In this document: positions 8,046 to 16,258 of the stretch, piece by piece | Position numbering within the stretch: the stretch's first letter is position 1 | How the letters are laid out: every line of letters begins with the position of its first letter | DNA from: Altererythrobacter sp. BO-6 | Lineage (GTDB): Bacteria; Pseudomonadota; Alphaproteobacteria; Sphingomonadales; Sphingomonadaceae | Direction: 5' to 3' | Length of the DNA stretch: 64,000 nucleotides | Assembly: GCF_011047315.1 (NCBI RefSeq) | Contig: NZ_CP049259.1 | Coordinates: forward strand, 1,488,001-1,552,000 | Notes under the pieces: generated by a model | What the model was told of the DNA's origin: nothing | The model's input: only the letters and a program-made list of their open reading frames with translations | The model's database searches: none | Position numbers and translations under genes: made by a program

Positions 8046-8954
8046 ATGGCTGCCGAAAGCATCGAACTGGTAGAAGTCGGCCCGCGCGACGGGCTGCAGA
8101 ACGAGCCCGACATCATCTCGACCGAGGTGAAGCTGGCGCTGATCGACCGCATGCTCGATTACGGCGCGCGGCGGCTGGAAGTGGCGAGCTTCGTCCACCC
8201 GCAGCGGGTGCCGCAAATGGCCGATGCCGAAGCCGTCATCGCCGGCCTGCCCGACCGTGCCGACGCGACCTATATCGGGCTGACGCTCAACAAGCGCGGC
8301 GTGCTGCGCGGTGTCGCCACACGCGACGGCGGGAAACGCGGGATCGACCAGGTCGGCTGTGTACTCGTCGCCAGCGATACCTTCGGCCAAAAGAACCAGG
8401 GCCAGACCATCGCCGAAGGCATCGCCGAAAATCGTGACATGATCCGCTTTGCCAAGGCCGAGGGGATGCGCGCGCAGATCACCATCAGCGCCGCTTTCGG
8501 TTGCCCTTTCGAAGGCACGGTGAAGCCCGAAACCGTGCTCGCCATCGCCGAGGAAATGGCGGCGGAAGAGCCCGAAGAGATCGCGCTGGCGGACACGATC
8601 GGCGTCGGCACCCCGGCGCAGGTGAGCGAGCTGTTCGCAAAGCTCGGCGAACTGCTCGAAGGGCGGATACCGATGCGGGCGCATTTTCATAATACGCGCG
8701 GCACCGGCATCGCCAATGCCTGGGCGGCGTATCAGGCTGGTGTGCGGATCTTCGATGCCTCGCTCGGCGGGCTCGGCGGTTGCCCCTTCGCCCCCAAGGC
8801 GACCGGAAATATCGCGACCGAGGACCTTATCTACATGATGGAGCGTTCAGGCATCGACAGCGGCGTCGATCTGGATGCCGCCATCGCCACCAACCGCTGG
8901 TTCGCTGAAAGGCTGGGCCGCGAATTGCCATCGATGGTCGCGCGCGCGGCCTGA
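8046..8954 (+). CDS. Hydroxymethylglutaryl-CoA lyase-like enzyme (DRE-TIM family)
   Basis: A 302-residue TIM-barrel lyase. The metal and catalytic residues of HMG-CoA lyases are present: Arg14-Asp15 in PRDGLQNE, His213 and His215 in HFHNT, and Cys246 in the GGLGGCPFA loop, which is the HMGL signature. The usual HFHDTYG is HFHNTRG here, so the substrate is probably not HMG-CoA itself but another 3-hydroxyacyl-CoA (inference). The ATG at 8046 was chosen over an upstream ATG because family homology starts there and the operator lies between the two. It begins a three-gene operon with hyuA (24 nt downstream) and hyuB. Confidence 0.88.
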   Translation: MAAESIELVEVGPRDGLQNEPDIISTEVKLALIDRMLDYGARRLEVASFVHPQRVPQMADAEAVIAGLPDRADATYIGLTLNKRGVLRGVATRDGGKRGIDQVGCVLVASDTFGQKNQGQTIAEGIAENRDMIRFAKAEGMRAQITISAAFGCPFEGTVKPETVLAIAEEMAAEEPEEIALADTIGVGTPAQVSELFAKLGELLEGRIPMRAHFHNTRGTGIANAWAAYQAGVRIFDASLGGLGGCPFAPKATGNIATEDLIYMMERSGIDSGVDLDAAIATNRWFAERLGRELPSMVARAA

Positions 8955-8978
8955 CGAAACCGAAGCCACGGAGAGACT

Positions 8979-11048
8979 ATGACTTACAGGCTGGGCGTCG
9001 ATGTGGGGGGAACCTTCACCGATCTGCTGCTGTTCGACGAGACGAGCGGGAAATTCTGGCGCCACAAGACGCCGTCGACCCCGCATGACAGCTCCGAGGG
9101 CATCCTCAACGGGGTGAAGGCGATCACCGCCGAAGCCGGAGTGTCCGCCAGTGACATCTCCTATTTCCTCCACGGCACGACCGTCGCGACCAATGCGGTG
9201 CTGGAAGGCAAGGGCGCCAAGGTCGGCCTCGTCACCACCGAGGGCTATCGCGATATCATGCAGATCGCGCGCAGCTTCGTGCCGGGCGGCCTTGCGGCAT
9301 GGATCGTGTGGCCCAAGCCGACGCCGCTGGCACATCTGGAGGACACGGTAGACGTGCCCGGCCGTATGGGCGCCGATGGCAAGGAAGTGCGCCCGCTGGA
9401 CGAAGATGCCGTGCGCGCCGCGCTGCGCAAGCTCAAGGCTAACGGCATCGAAGCGCTGACCGTCAGCCTGATAAACGCTTACGTCAACGGCGCGCATGAG
9501 AAGCGCATCGGCGAAATCGCAGCCGAGGAGCTGCCCGGTATCCCCGTCTCGCTCAGCCATGAAGTGCTGCCCGAAATGCAGGAATACGAGCGCACGCTCT
9601 CGACCGTCGCCAATGCGGCGGTGCGCCCGGTGGTGAGCAAATATGTCTCCAACCTGCGCACCAAGCTGGAAGACGAGGGGCTGCAGGGCAAACTCTCGCT
9701 GCTGCGCTCGGACGGCGGGTTGATGAGCAGCCAGAAGGCCGAGGAGCATCCGGTCAACATCCTGATGTCCGGCCCCGCCGGCGGGGTTACCGGCGCGCTG
9801 TGGGTGGCGAAGAACGCCGGTTTCGAGAATATCCTGACGCTCGACGTGGGCGGCACCTCGACCGACGTGGCGCTGATCGAAGGGCTGGAGGCGCGCCGCG
9901 TACGCACCACCGAAGTCGGGCACCTTTCGGTGCGTGCCTCGGCGCTCGACGTGAAGACTGTGGGCGCGGGCGGCGGCTCGATCGCCCACGTTCCGGAACT
10001 GACCAAGGCGCTGCGCGTCGGGCCCGAAAGCGCGGGCGCGGTGCCCGGCCCCGTCGCCTATGGCAAGGGCGGCGCGCTGCCGACTGTGACCGACGCCAAT
10101 GTCGTGCTCGGCTACCTCCCCGAAAACCTCCTGGGCGGCAGCTTCAAGCTCGACCGCGAAGGCGCCAAGAAGGCGGTGCAAACCGTGGCTGACGCGCTGG
10201 GCGTGGGGCTGATGGAGGCCGCGCGCGGGATCATCGATATCGTCAATGAGAACATGTTCGGCGCGCTGCGCATGATCAGCGTGCAGCAGGGCTATGACCC
10301 GCGCGACTTCGCGCTAATGGGCTTCGGCGGGGCGGGCCCGCTGCATGTCAACGCCGTCGCGCGGCTGATGGGCAGCTGGCCCGCGATCTCGCCCGTCTCC
10401 CCCGGCGTGCTGTGCGCGCTGGGCGATGCGACGACGCGGATGCGCACCGAAACCGCGCGCAGCTTCTCGCGCCTGGCGAAAGACACCACCATCGCTGACC
10501 TCGAAGCCGTGCTGGACGAGATGGCAGCGCAGACCCGCGGCGAGCTGCTCGCCGATGGCGTGCCGGAAGACCAGATCACCACGCAGTTCGAAGTCGATAT
10601 CCGCTATGCCGGGCAGGCCTTCGAAGTGCCGCTGACGATCGACAAGCAAGTGCTGGAGGCGGACGGGATCGCAGGCATACTGGCGCGCTTCGACGAGGAG
10701 CACCTGCGGCTCTTCACCTTCAACATGGACACCCCGCACGAAATCGTGAACCTGCGCGCGGTGGCGCTGGGCCAGGCACCCGACTTGCCCGCCGCCGAAT
10801 TGCCCAAGGGTGATGGCGATCCTTCCGCCGCCAAGATCCGCGACCACACGCTGTGGATGGACGGCAAGGAACAAGCCGCAGTGATCTATGACCGAAGCCG
10901 CTTGCGCCAGGGTGACGTGATCCCCGGCCCGGCGATCATCACCGAAATGGATTCGACCACGCTGGTCGAGAGCGGCTGCGTGGCCACGGTCGACAAGGTC
11001 GGCAATATTCTCATCAACCCCCAAGAAACCAAGAGCGCGGAGGGCTAA
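8979..11048 (+). CDS. hyuA: Hydantoinase/oxoprolinase subunit A (HyuA-type, ATP-dependent)
   Basis: A 689-residue subunit of the hydantoinase/5-oxoprolinase/acetone carboxylase superfamily. These enzymes use ATP to phosphorylate and open a cyclic amide or to carboxylate a ketone. The N-terminal Hydant_A_N domain starts with YRLGVDVGGTFTDLLLFD, the phosphate loop, and has FLHGTTVATNAVLE. The central hydantoinase_A domain carries SGPAGGVTGA and LDVGGTSTDVALI, a second actin-like phosphate motif, then VGAGGGSIA. The C-terminal domain follows (about 500-680). GGAGAG precedes the start. It partners with hyuB three bases downstream. Candidate substrates are hydantoins, N-methylhydantoin, 5-oxoproline or lactams; sequence alone does not decide. 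Confidence 0.92.
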   Translation: MTYRLGVDVGGTFTDLLLFDETSGKFWRHKTPSTPHDSSEGILNGVKAITAEAGVSASDISYFLHGTTVATNAVLEGKGAKVGLVTTEGYRDIMQIARSFVPGGLAAWIVWPKPTPLAHLEDTVDVPGRMGADGKEVRPLDEDAVRAALRKLKANGIEALTVSLINAYVNGAHEKRIGEIAAEELPGIPVSLSHEVLPEMQEYERTLSTVANAAVRPVVSKYVSNLRTKLEDEGLQGKLSLLRSDGGLMSSQKAEEHPVNILMSGPAGGVTGALWVAKNAGFENILTLDVGGTSTDVALIEGLEARRVRTTEVGHLSVRASALDVKTVGAGGGSIAHVPELTKALRVGPESAGAVPGPVAYGKGGALPTVTDANVVLGYLPENLLGGSFKLDREGAKKAVQTVADALGVGLMEAARGIIDIVNENMFGALRMISVQQGYDPRDFALMGFGGAGPLHVNAVARLMGSWPAISPVSPGVLCALGDATTRMRTETARSFSRLAKDTTIADLEAVLDEMAAQTRGELLADGVPEDQITTQFEVDIRYAGQAFEVPLTIDKQVLEADGIAGILARFDEEHLRLFTFNMDTPHEIVNLRAVALGQAPDLPAAELPKGDGDPSAAKIRDHTLWMDGKEQAAVIYDRSRLRQGDVIPGPAIITEMDSTTLVESGCVATVDKVGNILINPQETKSAEG

Positions 11049-11051
11049 GCG

Positions 11052-12917
11052 ATGCCGGCACAAATCATCGAAACCAATCCGACGCCCTTCAAGAAGGTCC
11101 CGATCGATCCGGTCACGCTCGACATCATCGAGAACGCGCTGCGCAATGCCCGCATCGAGATGGACGCGACGCTGGTACGCACCGCGATGAGCCCCGGCAT
11201 CCGCGAGCAGGGCGACGCCTTCCCGCTGATCGCCGACCCCGATGGCAAGATGATCGTCGGCCAGTTCGGCAGCTTCATCGGCGGCTTCCTCAAGGGCTTT
11301 GACGGCACGCTGGAAGATGGCGACATGATCTTCCTCAGCGATCCCTATTCCTGCGAGGGCGCCATCAGCCACTCGAACGACTGGCTGGTGCTGCTGCCCG
11401 TGTTCAAGGACGGCCGCCTGATCGCCTACACCGCGATGTTCGGCCACCAGAGCGACATCGGCGGCATGGTGCCCGGATCGATGCCGATCGGCGCCAGCTC
11501 AATCTTCGAGGAAGGGGTGCGTATCCCGCCGGTGAAGATCTGGAAGAAGGGCGAATACAATGACGACCTGATGAAGCTCGTCATGCACCAGACCCGCAAG
11601 CCCGACTGGTGCCAGGCAGACTTGAACGCGCTGATCGCATCGTGCCGCGTTGCCGCGCGGCGCGTGGTCGAAATGGCCGAGCGTTTCGGCGACGACGTCT
11701 ATGTTTCGGCGACGCAGGAACTGCTCGATCGCAACTATCGCGCGATGAAGGCGCTGATCGGCATGGCGGTGGCCGAAGAGCCGGTCAGCTTCGAGGATTA
11801 CATCTGCGATGACGGCAAGGGCTACGGCCCCTACAAGATCAAATGCACCATGTGGCGCGAGGGCGACAAGGTGATCCTCGATTTCGACGGCACCGATCCG
11901 CAGAGCGCCGCCTCGATCAATTTCTATCTCAATGAGAACATGTTCAAGATGTTCTTCGGGATCTACATGATCATGGTGTTCGACCCGCAGATCCTGTTCA
12001 ATGACGGGTTCTACGATCTGATCGACGTGCGCATCCCCGAAGGATCGCTGCTGAAGCCGAAGTTCCCCGCCGCGCTGTCAGGCCGTACCCACGCGCTGGG
12101 GCGGATCTTCGACATCCTCGGCGGGTTGCTGGGCCAGAAGACCCCCGAATTCCTCAACGCGGCCGGGTTCAGCTCGTCGCCGCACCTGTTCTATTCGGGC
12201 TGGGACCGGCGAGGTGGCAAGGAACGTGAATGGTTCCAGCTGTTCCAGATCGGCTTCGGCGGGATTCCGGGCCGGCCGCTGGGCGACGGGCCTGACGGGC
12301 ATTCGCTGTGGCCGGGCTTCACCAATGTCCCCAACGAGTTCCTCGAGCGCTATTTCCCCTTGCGGATCGAGCGCTATGCGACCGAGCCGGACAGCGGCGG
12401 CGCCGGCCTGCACCGCGGCGGCAATGGCATCCGCATGACCTATCGCTTCCTCGCTGACGGGCACATCGCGATCCATGACGACCGCTGGTTCGTGCCTCCC
12501 TGGGGCGTCAACGGCGGGCATCCCGGCATGCGCGCCAAGAAGGTGATCGAACGCGCCGACGGCAGCACCGAAATCGTCGGCAACAAGGTGGAAGATGTGC
12601 CGGTGAAGGAAGGAGACCTGCTCCACTTCATCACCTGGGGCGGCGGCGGCTGGGGCGACCCGCTCGAACGCGATCCGCAGGTCGTGGGCCTCGAAATCCG
12701 GCAGGGTCTTGTCACAGCCGAGGGCGCGCGCGCCTATGGCGTGGTGGCCGATGCGGATGGCACGGTCGATGCCGCAGCCACCGACAAGCTGCGTAGCGAA
12801 ATGAAGGCCGCGCGCGGCGAATTGCCGCTGTTCGATTACGGGCCGGGCATCGAGGCTTTGCGTGCCAATTGCGAAGCCGAAACCGGCCTGCCTGCACCGC
12901 TCCAGCCCGTGTGGTAA
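11052..12917 (+). CDS. hyuB: Hydantoinase/oxoprolinase subunit B (HyuB-type)
   Basis: A 621-residue Hydantoinase_B-family subunit. It starts with DPVTLDIIENALRNARIEMD, the usual family opening, followed by LVRTAMSPGIREQGDAF, the DPYSCEGAISHSNDW metal-site region and GHQSDIGGMVPGSM with the conserved His-Gln-x-Asp. The C-terminal part has PDSGGAGLHRGGNG and GGGGWGDPLERDP, both typical. It is translationally coupled to hyuA: the hyuA stop is three bases before its ATG and the GGAGG ribosome site lies inside hyuA. A hairpin follows the stop, so the lyase-hyuA-hyuB unit probably ends here. It forms the catalytic complex with HyuA. Confidence 0.92.
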   Translation: MPAQIIETNPTPFKKVPIDPVTLDIIENALRNARIEMDATLVRTAMSPGIREQGDAFPLIADPDGKMIVGQFGSFIGGFLKGFDGTLEDGDMIFLSDPYSCEGAISHSNDWLVLLPVFKDGRLIAYTAMFGHQSDIGGMVPGSMPIGASSIFEEGVRIPPVKIWKKGEYNDDLMKLVMHQTRKPDWCQADLNALIASCRVAARRVVEMAERFGDDVYVSATQELLDRNYRAMKALIGMAVAEEPVSFEDYICDDGKGYGPYKIKCTMWREGDKVILDFDGTDPQSAASINFYLNENMFKMFFGIYMIMVFDPQILFNDGFYDLIDVRIPEGSLLKPKFPAALSGRTHALGRIFDILGGLLGQKTPEFLNAAGFSSSPHLFYSGWDRRGGKEREWFQLFQIGFGGIPGRPLGDGPDGHSLWPGFTNVPNEFLERYFPLRIERYATEPDSGGAGLHRGGNGIRMTYRFLADGHIAIHDDRWFVPPWGVNGGHPGMRAKKVIERADGSTEIVGNKVEDVPVKEGDLLHFITWGGGGWGDPLERDPQVVGLEIRQGLVTAEGARAYGVVADADGTVDAAATDKLRSEMKAARGELPLFDYGPGIEALRANCEAETGLPAPLQPVW

Positions 12918-12928
12918 AAGGAACGAAA

Positions 12929-12956
12929 GCCTGCCCTGTCGCTTGATAGGGCAGGC
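12929..12956 (+). terminator. Hairpin terminator after hyuB
   Basis: A perfect 9-bp stem (GCCTGCCCT / AGGGCAGGC) with a 10-nt loop starts 12 nt after the hyuB stop. There is no U-run, so termination may be weak or Rho-aided. It separates the hyuB operon from the FNT channel gene. Confidence 0.55.
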
Positions 12957-12991
12957 AGGCGACCCAAGTCGCCGCAATTGCGGGAGCGCGC

Positions 12992-13840
12992 ATGAACGAT
13001 CCGGACATCATCACGGGGGGCGAAAGCGAATCGCTGACCTCGCCCGAGATCTATGTCGAGGTCGCGCGCGAGGGGATCGAGGAGATGGGCCGGCCCTCGG
13101 CCTCGCTGTTCTGGTCGGCCATTGCGGCAGGCTTCCTGATCTCTTTCTCGCTGCTGCTGAAAGCAGTACTGCATCACGAGACCGCCGATCTTCCGGCGGG
13201 CCATGCGATCGAAAGCCTGGGTTACACCATCGGCTTTATCCTGGTGATCTATTGCCGCTTGCAGCTGTTCACCGAGAACACGATCACCCCGGTCCTGCCG
13301 ACCATCGCCAACCCGTCCGCGCGCAATGTCGGCAATCTCGGGCGGGTGTGGGGCATCAGCCTGCTGGCCAATTTCATCGGTACCGCGATCATGGCCTTGA
13401 TGTTTGCCAAAACGCCGATGGTGCCGCCTGAAACGCTGCAATCGATGCTCTCGATCAGCCAGAAAGTGGCCGACCTCAGCTTCATGGAATCGCTGGTGAA
13501 AGGGCTGCCGTCAGGCCTGCTGATCGCGGCGCTGGTGTGGATGCGGCCCAGCTCGGGCGAAAGCTTCCTCGGGCTGATCCTGCTGGTGACCTATGTCATC
13601 GCCGTGGGCGGCTTCACCCATGTGGTGGTCGGATCGTGCGAGATCTTCCTGTTGGCCTGGACCGGCCAGGGCGCGCTCGGCGAAATGCTGCTGACCAATG
13701 TGCTCCCCACGCTGATCGGCAATGTGATCGGCGGAACCGTGCTGTTCGCGCTGATCGCCTGGGCGCAGATCCGGCGCGAGCTGAAGGCGACCGTTAGCCG
13801 CTTGCATGACGAAGCGGACGCTGGCAGCCGCCGCATGTAA
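12992..13840 (+). CDS. Formate/nitrite transporter (FNT) family membrane protein, YfdC-like
   Basis: A 282-residue inner-membrane protein with about six hydrophobic helices (for example SLFWSAIAAGFLISFSLLL, IGFILVIYC, LLANFIGTAIMALMF, FLGLILLVTYVIAVGGF and the last near 250-265). The LFTENT motif after the second helix and the paired FTHVVVGS motif are FNT features, with the two re-entrant loops related by pseudo-symmetry. FNT pentamers conduct small monovalent anions such as formate, nitrite or lactate with proton. The N-terminal cytosolic helix (SPEIYVEVAREGIEEMGRPS) is typical of the YfdC subgroup. It lies downstream of the hyuB hairpin, so membership in the catabolic regulon is uncertain. 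Confidence 0.85.
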   Translation: MNDPDIITGGESESLTSPEIYVEVAREGIEEMGRPSASLFWSAIAAGFLISFSLLLKAVLHHETADLPAGHAIESLGYTIGFILVIYCRLQLFTENTITPVLPTIANPSARNVGNLGRVWGISLLANFIGTAIMALMFAKTPMVPPETLQSMLSISQKVADLSFMESLVKGLPSGLLIAALVWMRPSSGESFLGLILLVTYVIAVGGFTHVVVGSCEIFLLAWTGQGALGEMLLTNVLPTLIGNVIGGTVLFALIAWAQIRRELKATVSRLHDEADAGSRRM

Positions 13841-13870
13841 CGAAGCGATATCCGTGGGAGGACCAGAGAG

Positions 13871-14848
13871 ATGACTTGCCTCAGCGCGCAATTCCGCCAG
13901 TTCGGCGGCCCCGAAGTGATCGAATGGGTGGAACGCGACATTCCCGCACCCGGGCCGGGCGAAGTGCTGATCGAACACAGCGCGATCGGGCTGAACTTCA
14001 TCGACACCTATCACCGCACCGGGCTTTATCCGGTAGAATTGCCGAGCGGGTTGGGGCTGGAGGCGGCGGGCCGGATCACCGCGCTGGGCGAAGGCGTCAC
14101 CGGTTACGAAGTGGGTAACCGCGTCGCCTATATGGGGCCGGGCCTTGGCGCCTATGCCACACACCGGGTGATGCCGGCCGACGCATTGTTCAAGCTGCCC
14201 GATGACGTGTCTGACGAAGTGGCCGCGGCCGCTATCCTCAAGGCCGCGACGACCGAGGCGCTGGTCGAACGCTGTGCGCATGTGAAAGCGGGCGACACCG
14301 TGCTGGTGCACGCGGCCGCGGGCGGGGTGGGCCTGATCATGGTGCAATGGCTCAAAGCGATCGGCGCGCAAGTGATCGGCACCGTATCCTCGGGCGCGAA
14401 GGCCGAGGCTGCACGCGAAGCGGGCTGCGACCATGTGATCCGCTATGACAGCGAGGAAATCGCCCCGGGCGTGCGCGAATTGACCGATGGCGCGGGCGTG
14501 TCGGTGGTGTTCGACGGGGTGGGCAAGGATACCTTCATAGCCTCGCTCGACAGCCTTTCCCCGCGCGGACTGCTGGTCAGTTTCGGCAATGCCTCGGGCC
14601 CGGTCGACGGGGTGAACCTGGGGGTCCTGGCGCAAAAGGGCTCGCTCTTCGTCACCCGCCCCACGCTGTTCCACTATTATGCCACGCCGCAGGATCGCAG
14701 CGCCGGGATTGCGCGGGTGTGGGACATGCTGGGCAGCGGCAAGGTCAAGGTCACGATCGGGCAGAGCTATGCGCTGAAGGACGCGGCGCAGGCGCATATC
14801 GATCTTGCCGCGCGCAAGACCACCGGCTCAAGCGTGCTGCTGCCCTAG
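13871..14848 (+). CDS. qor: NADPH:quinone oxidoreductase, zinc-free MDR family
   Basis: A 325-residue medium-chain reductase of the QOR type. The N-terminal GroES-like domain has GPGEVLIEHSAIGLNFIDTY and the YPVELPSGLGLEAAG segment. The Rossmann domain has the AAAGGVGLIMVQWLKAIGA nucleotide loop (about 150-168), followed by GTVSSGAKAEAA for the NADPH phosphate. No structural or catalytic zinc cysteines are seen, as expected for QOR. The enzyme reduces quinones or other enones with NADPH in the cytoplasm. GGAGGA in the spacer (31 nt after the FNT gene) serves as ribosome site. It may be co-transcribed with the FNT gene. Confidence 0.9.
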   Translation: MTCLSAQFRQFGGPEVIEWVERDIPAPGPGEVLIEHSAIGLNFIDTYHRTGLYPVELPSGLGLEAAGRITALGEGVTGYEVGNRVAYMGPGLGAYATHRVMPADALFKLPDDVSDEVAAAAILKAATTEALVERCAHVKAGDTVLVHAAAGGVGLIMVQWLKAIGAQVIGTVSSGAKAEAAREAGCDHVIRYDSEEIAPGVRELTDGAGVSVVFDGVGKDTFIASLDSLSPRGLLVSFGNASGPVDGVNLGVLAQKGSLFVTRPTLFHYYATPQDRSAGIARVWDMLGSGKVKVTIGQSYALKDAAQAHIDLAARKTTGSSVLLP

Positions 14849-14901
14849 CGCTGATCCTGGCCCTTGCCCTTGCCCGCCACCCCGCGATAAAAGCCCCCGC
14901 G

Positions 14902-15429
14902 ATGGGCCGCTTGCTTGCAACTTTCCTTGCGCTGCTGACACTTGGCTGGGCTTCACCCGCGCTGGCGGATGTGCAGCTGAGCTTCCACAGCTTCAACGGA
15001 TCGGTGCTGGTCGGGCGCTATCCGCACACCTTCATCGTGCTCGAAGGCGAGCTGGAGAACGGGCAGAAGGTCAACGAGAATTACGGCTTCACCGCCAAAT
15101 CGGCCGGTCCGGCGGTGCTCAATGGCCCGGTCGAACACGACATATTGATCGAGAAGCCGAAATATATCTCTTCGACCAATCGGCATTTCACCGTGACGAT
15201 CACCGATGCGCAATATCGCAAGATCGTGGCCGAGATGAAGGCGTGGCGCGATGCGCCGGGCAAGTATTACGATCTCGACACGCGCAACTGCATCCACTTT
15301 GTCGGCGCCATGGCGCAGATCGTGGGGCTGAAGGTGGAATATCCCAAGGACATGCTGCGCCGCCCGAAGAAGTGGCTCAACTATATCACCTCGCTCAACC
15401 CGTCGCTGGGGGCGCGGACGATCAAGTAA
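14902..15429 (+). CDS. Secreted protein of unknown function with paired His and Asn-Cys motifs
   Basis: A 175-residue protein with a clear signal peptide (MGRLLATFLALLTLGW, cleavage after SPALA near residue 22). The mature part is beta-rich at first (VQLSFHSFNGSVLVGRYPHTFIV) and ends with a helix rich in Lys and Arg. His42 in RYPHTFIV and Cys130 in DTRNCIHF recall the spacing of permuted NlpC/P60-type papain-fold enzymes, where a His precedes the NC motif; this is only a pattern resemblance. I chose the ATG at 14902 because the longer frame upstream overlaps qor and lacks a signal peptide. No homologue is recognised by name. Confidence 0.65.
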   Translation: MGRLLATFLALLTLGWASPALADVQLSFHSFNGSVLVGRYPHTFIVLEGELENGQKVNENYGFTAKSAGPAVLNGPVEHDILIEKPKYISSTNRHFTVTITDAQYRKIVAEMKAWRDAPGKYYDLDTRNCIHFVGAMAQIVGLKVEYPKDMLRRPKKWLNYITSLNPSLGARTIK

Positions 15430-15487
15430 CGGGGGATAGGGCGCGCGGGCGCTTGCCCCGTGCCGCCGCTTGCGGAATCACTCACGC

Positions 15488-16042
15488 ATGGCGATTCTTT
15501 CCGACAAGTGGATCCGCGACAAGGCGACGAACGAAGGCATGATCGAGCCCTTCGTCGAAGCCCAGCGGCGCGAAGGCTGCATCAGCTACGGGCTCAGCTC
15601 CTACGGCTATGACGCGCGGGTGGCAGACGAGTTCAAGATCTTCACCAATGTCGACAGCGCGGTGGTGGACCCGAAGGATTTCGCCGCCAACAGCTTCGTC
15701 GACCGCAAGACCGACGTCTGCGTAATCCCGCCCAACAGTTTTGCGCTCGCCCGCACAGTCGAATATTTCCGAGTGCCGGAAGACGTGCTGGTGATCTGCC
15801 TGGGCAAGAGCACCTATGCCCGCTGCGGCATCATCGTGAACGTCACCCCGCTGGAGCCGGGCTGGGAAGGCCATGTGACGCTGGAGTTTTCGAACACCAC
15901 GCCGCTGCCCGCAAAGATCTACGCCAATGAAGGCGCGTGCCAGTTCCTGTTCCTGCAAGGCAACGAGCGCTGCGAGACGAGCTATCGCGACCGTGCCGGC
16001 AAATATATGGGCCAGCGCGGGGTGACGCTGCCGCGGTTGTAG
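15488..16042 (+). CDS. dcd: dCTP deaminase
   Basis: A 184-residue dCTP deaminase, making dUTP from dCTP in pyrimidine deoxynucleotide synthesis. Diagnostic segments are [11 protein letters not shown] at the start, [13 protein letters not shown], the [11 protein letters not shown] loop with the catalytic Ser-Arg pair, [18 protein letters not shown] with the catalytic Glu, and the QFLFL strand. Length and C-terminus ([13 protein letters not shown]) match the family. The ATG at 15488 was preferred to one six codons upstream because MAILSDKWI is the family N-terminus. It functions upstream of thymidylate synthesis; the nrdA/nrdB genes in the same window feed the same pool. Confidence 0.96.
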   Translation: MAILSDKWIRDKATNEGMIEPFVEAQRREGCISYGLSSYGYDARVADEFKIFTNVDSAVVDPKDFAANSFVDRKTDVCVIPPNSFALARTVEYFRVPEDVLVICLGKSTYARCGIIVNVTPLEPGWEGHVTLEFSNTTPLPAKIYANEGACQFLFLQGNERCETSYRDRAGKYMGQRGVTLPRL

Positions 16043-16258
16043 GGTTGCCGGAATTGGCGCTCATCCGCCGTTAGTGGCGGGACGACAGATTTGTCAGCTT
16101 GCAACCCGGTTGCGGACGTTCGGCCGATGACAGCTTTGCGCTCCCATAGGCAGTAGTTCGGCACTCGCTAACGGTTTGCCCGAAGCGGCCCCCAGGCGTG
16201 ATGAATTTGTCACCTTCGCCCCGACGCGTTTCTGCTCGGGACGGGCGCAATTAACCCC

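Noticed and set aside
8847-10181. Open frame of 444 codons opposite hyuA
   Set aside because: Shadow of the hyuA coding strand; hyuA is fully supported.
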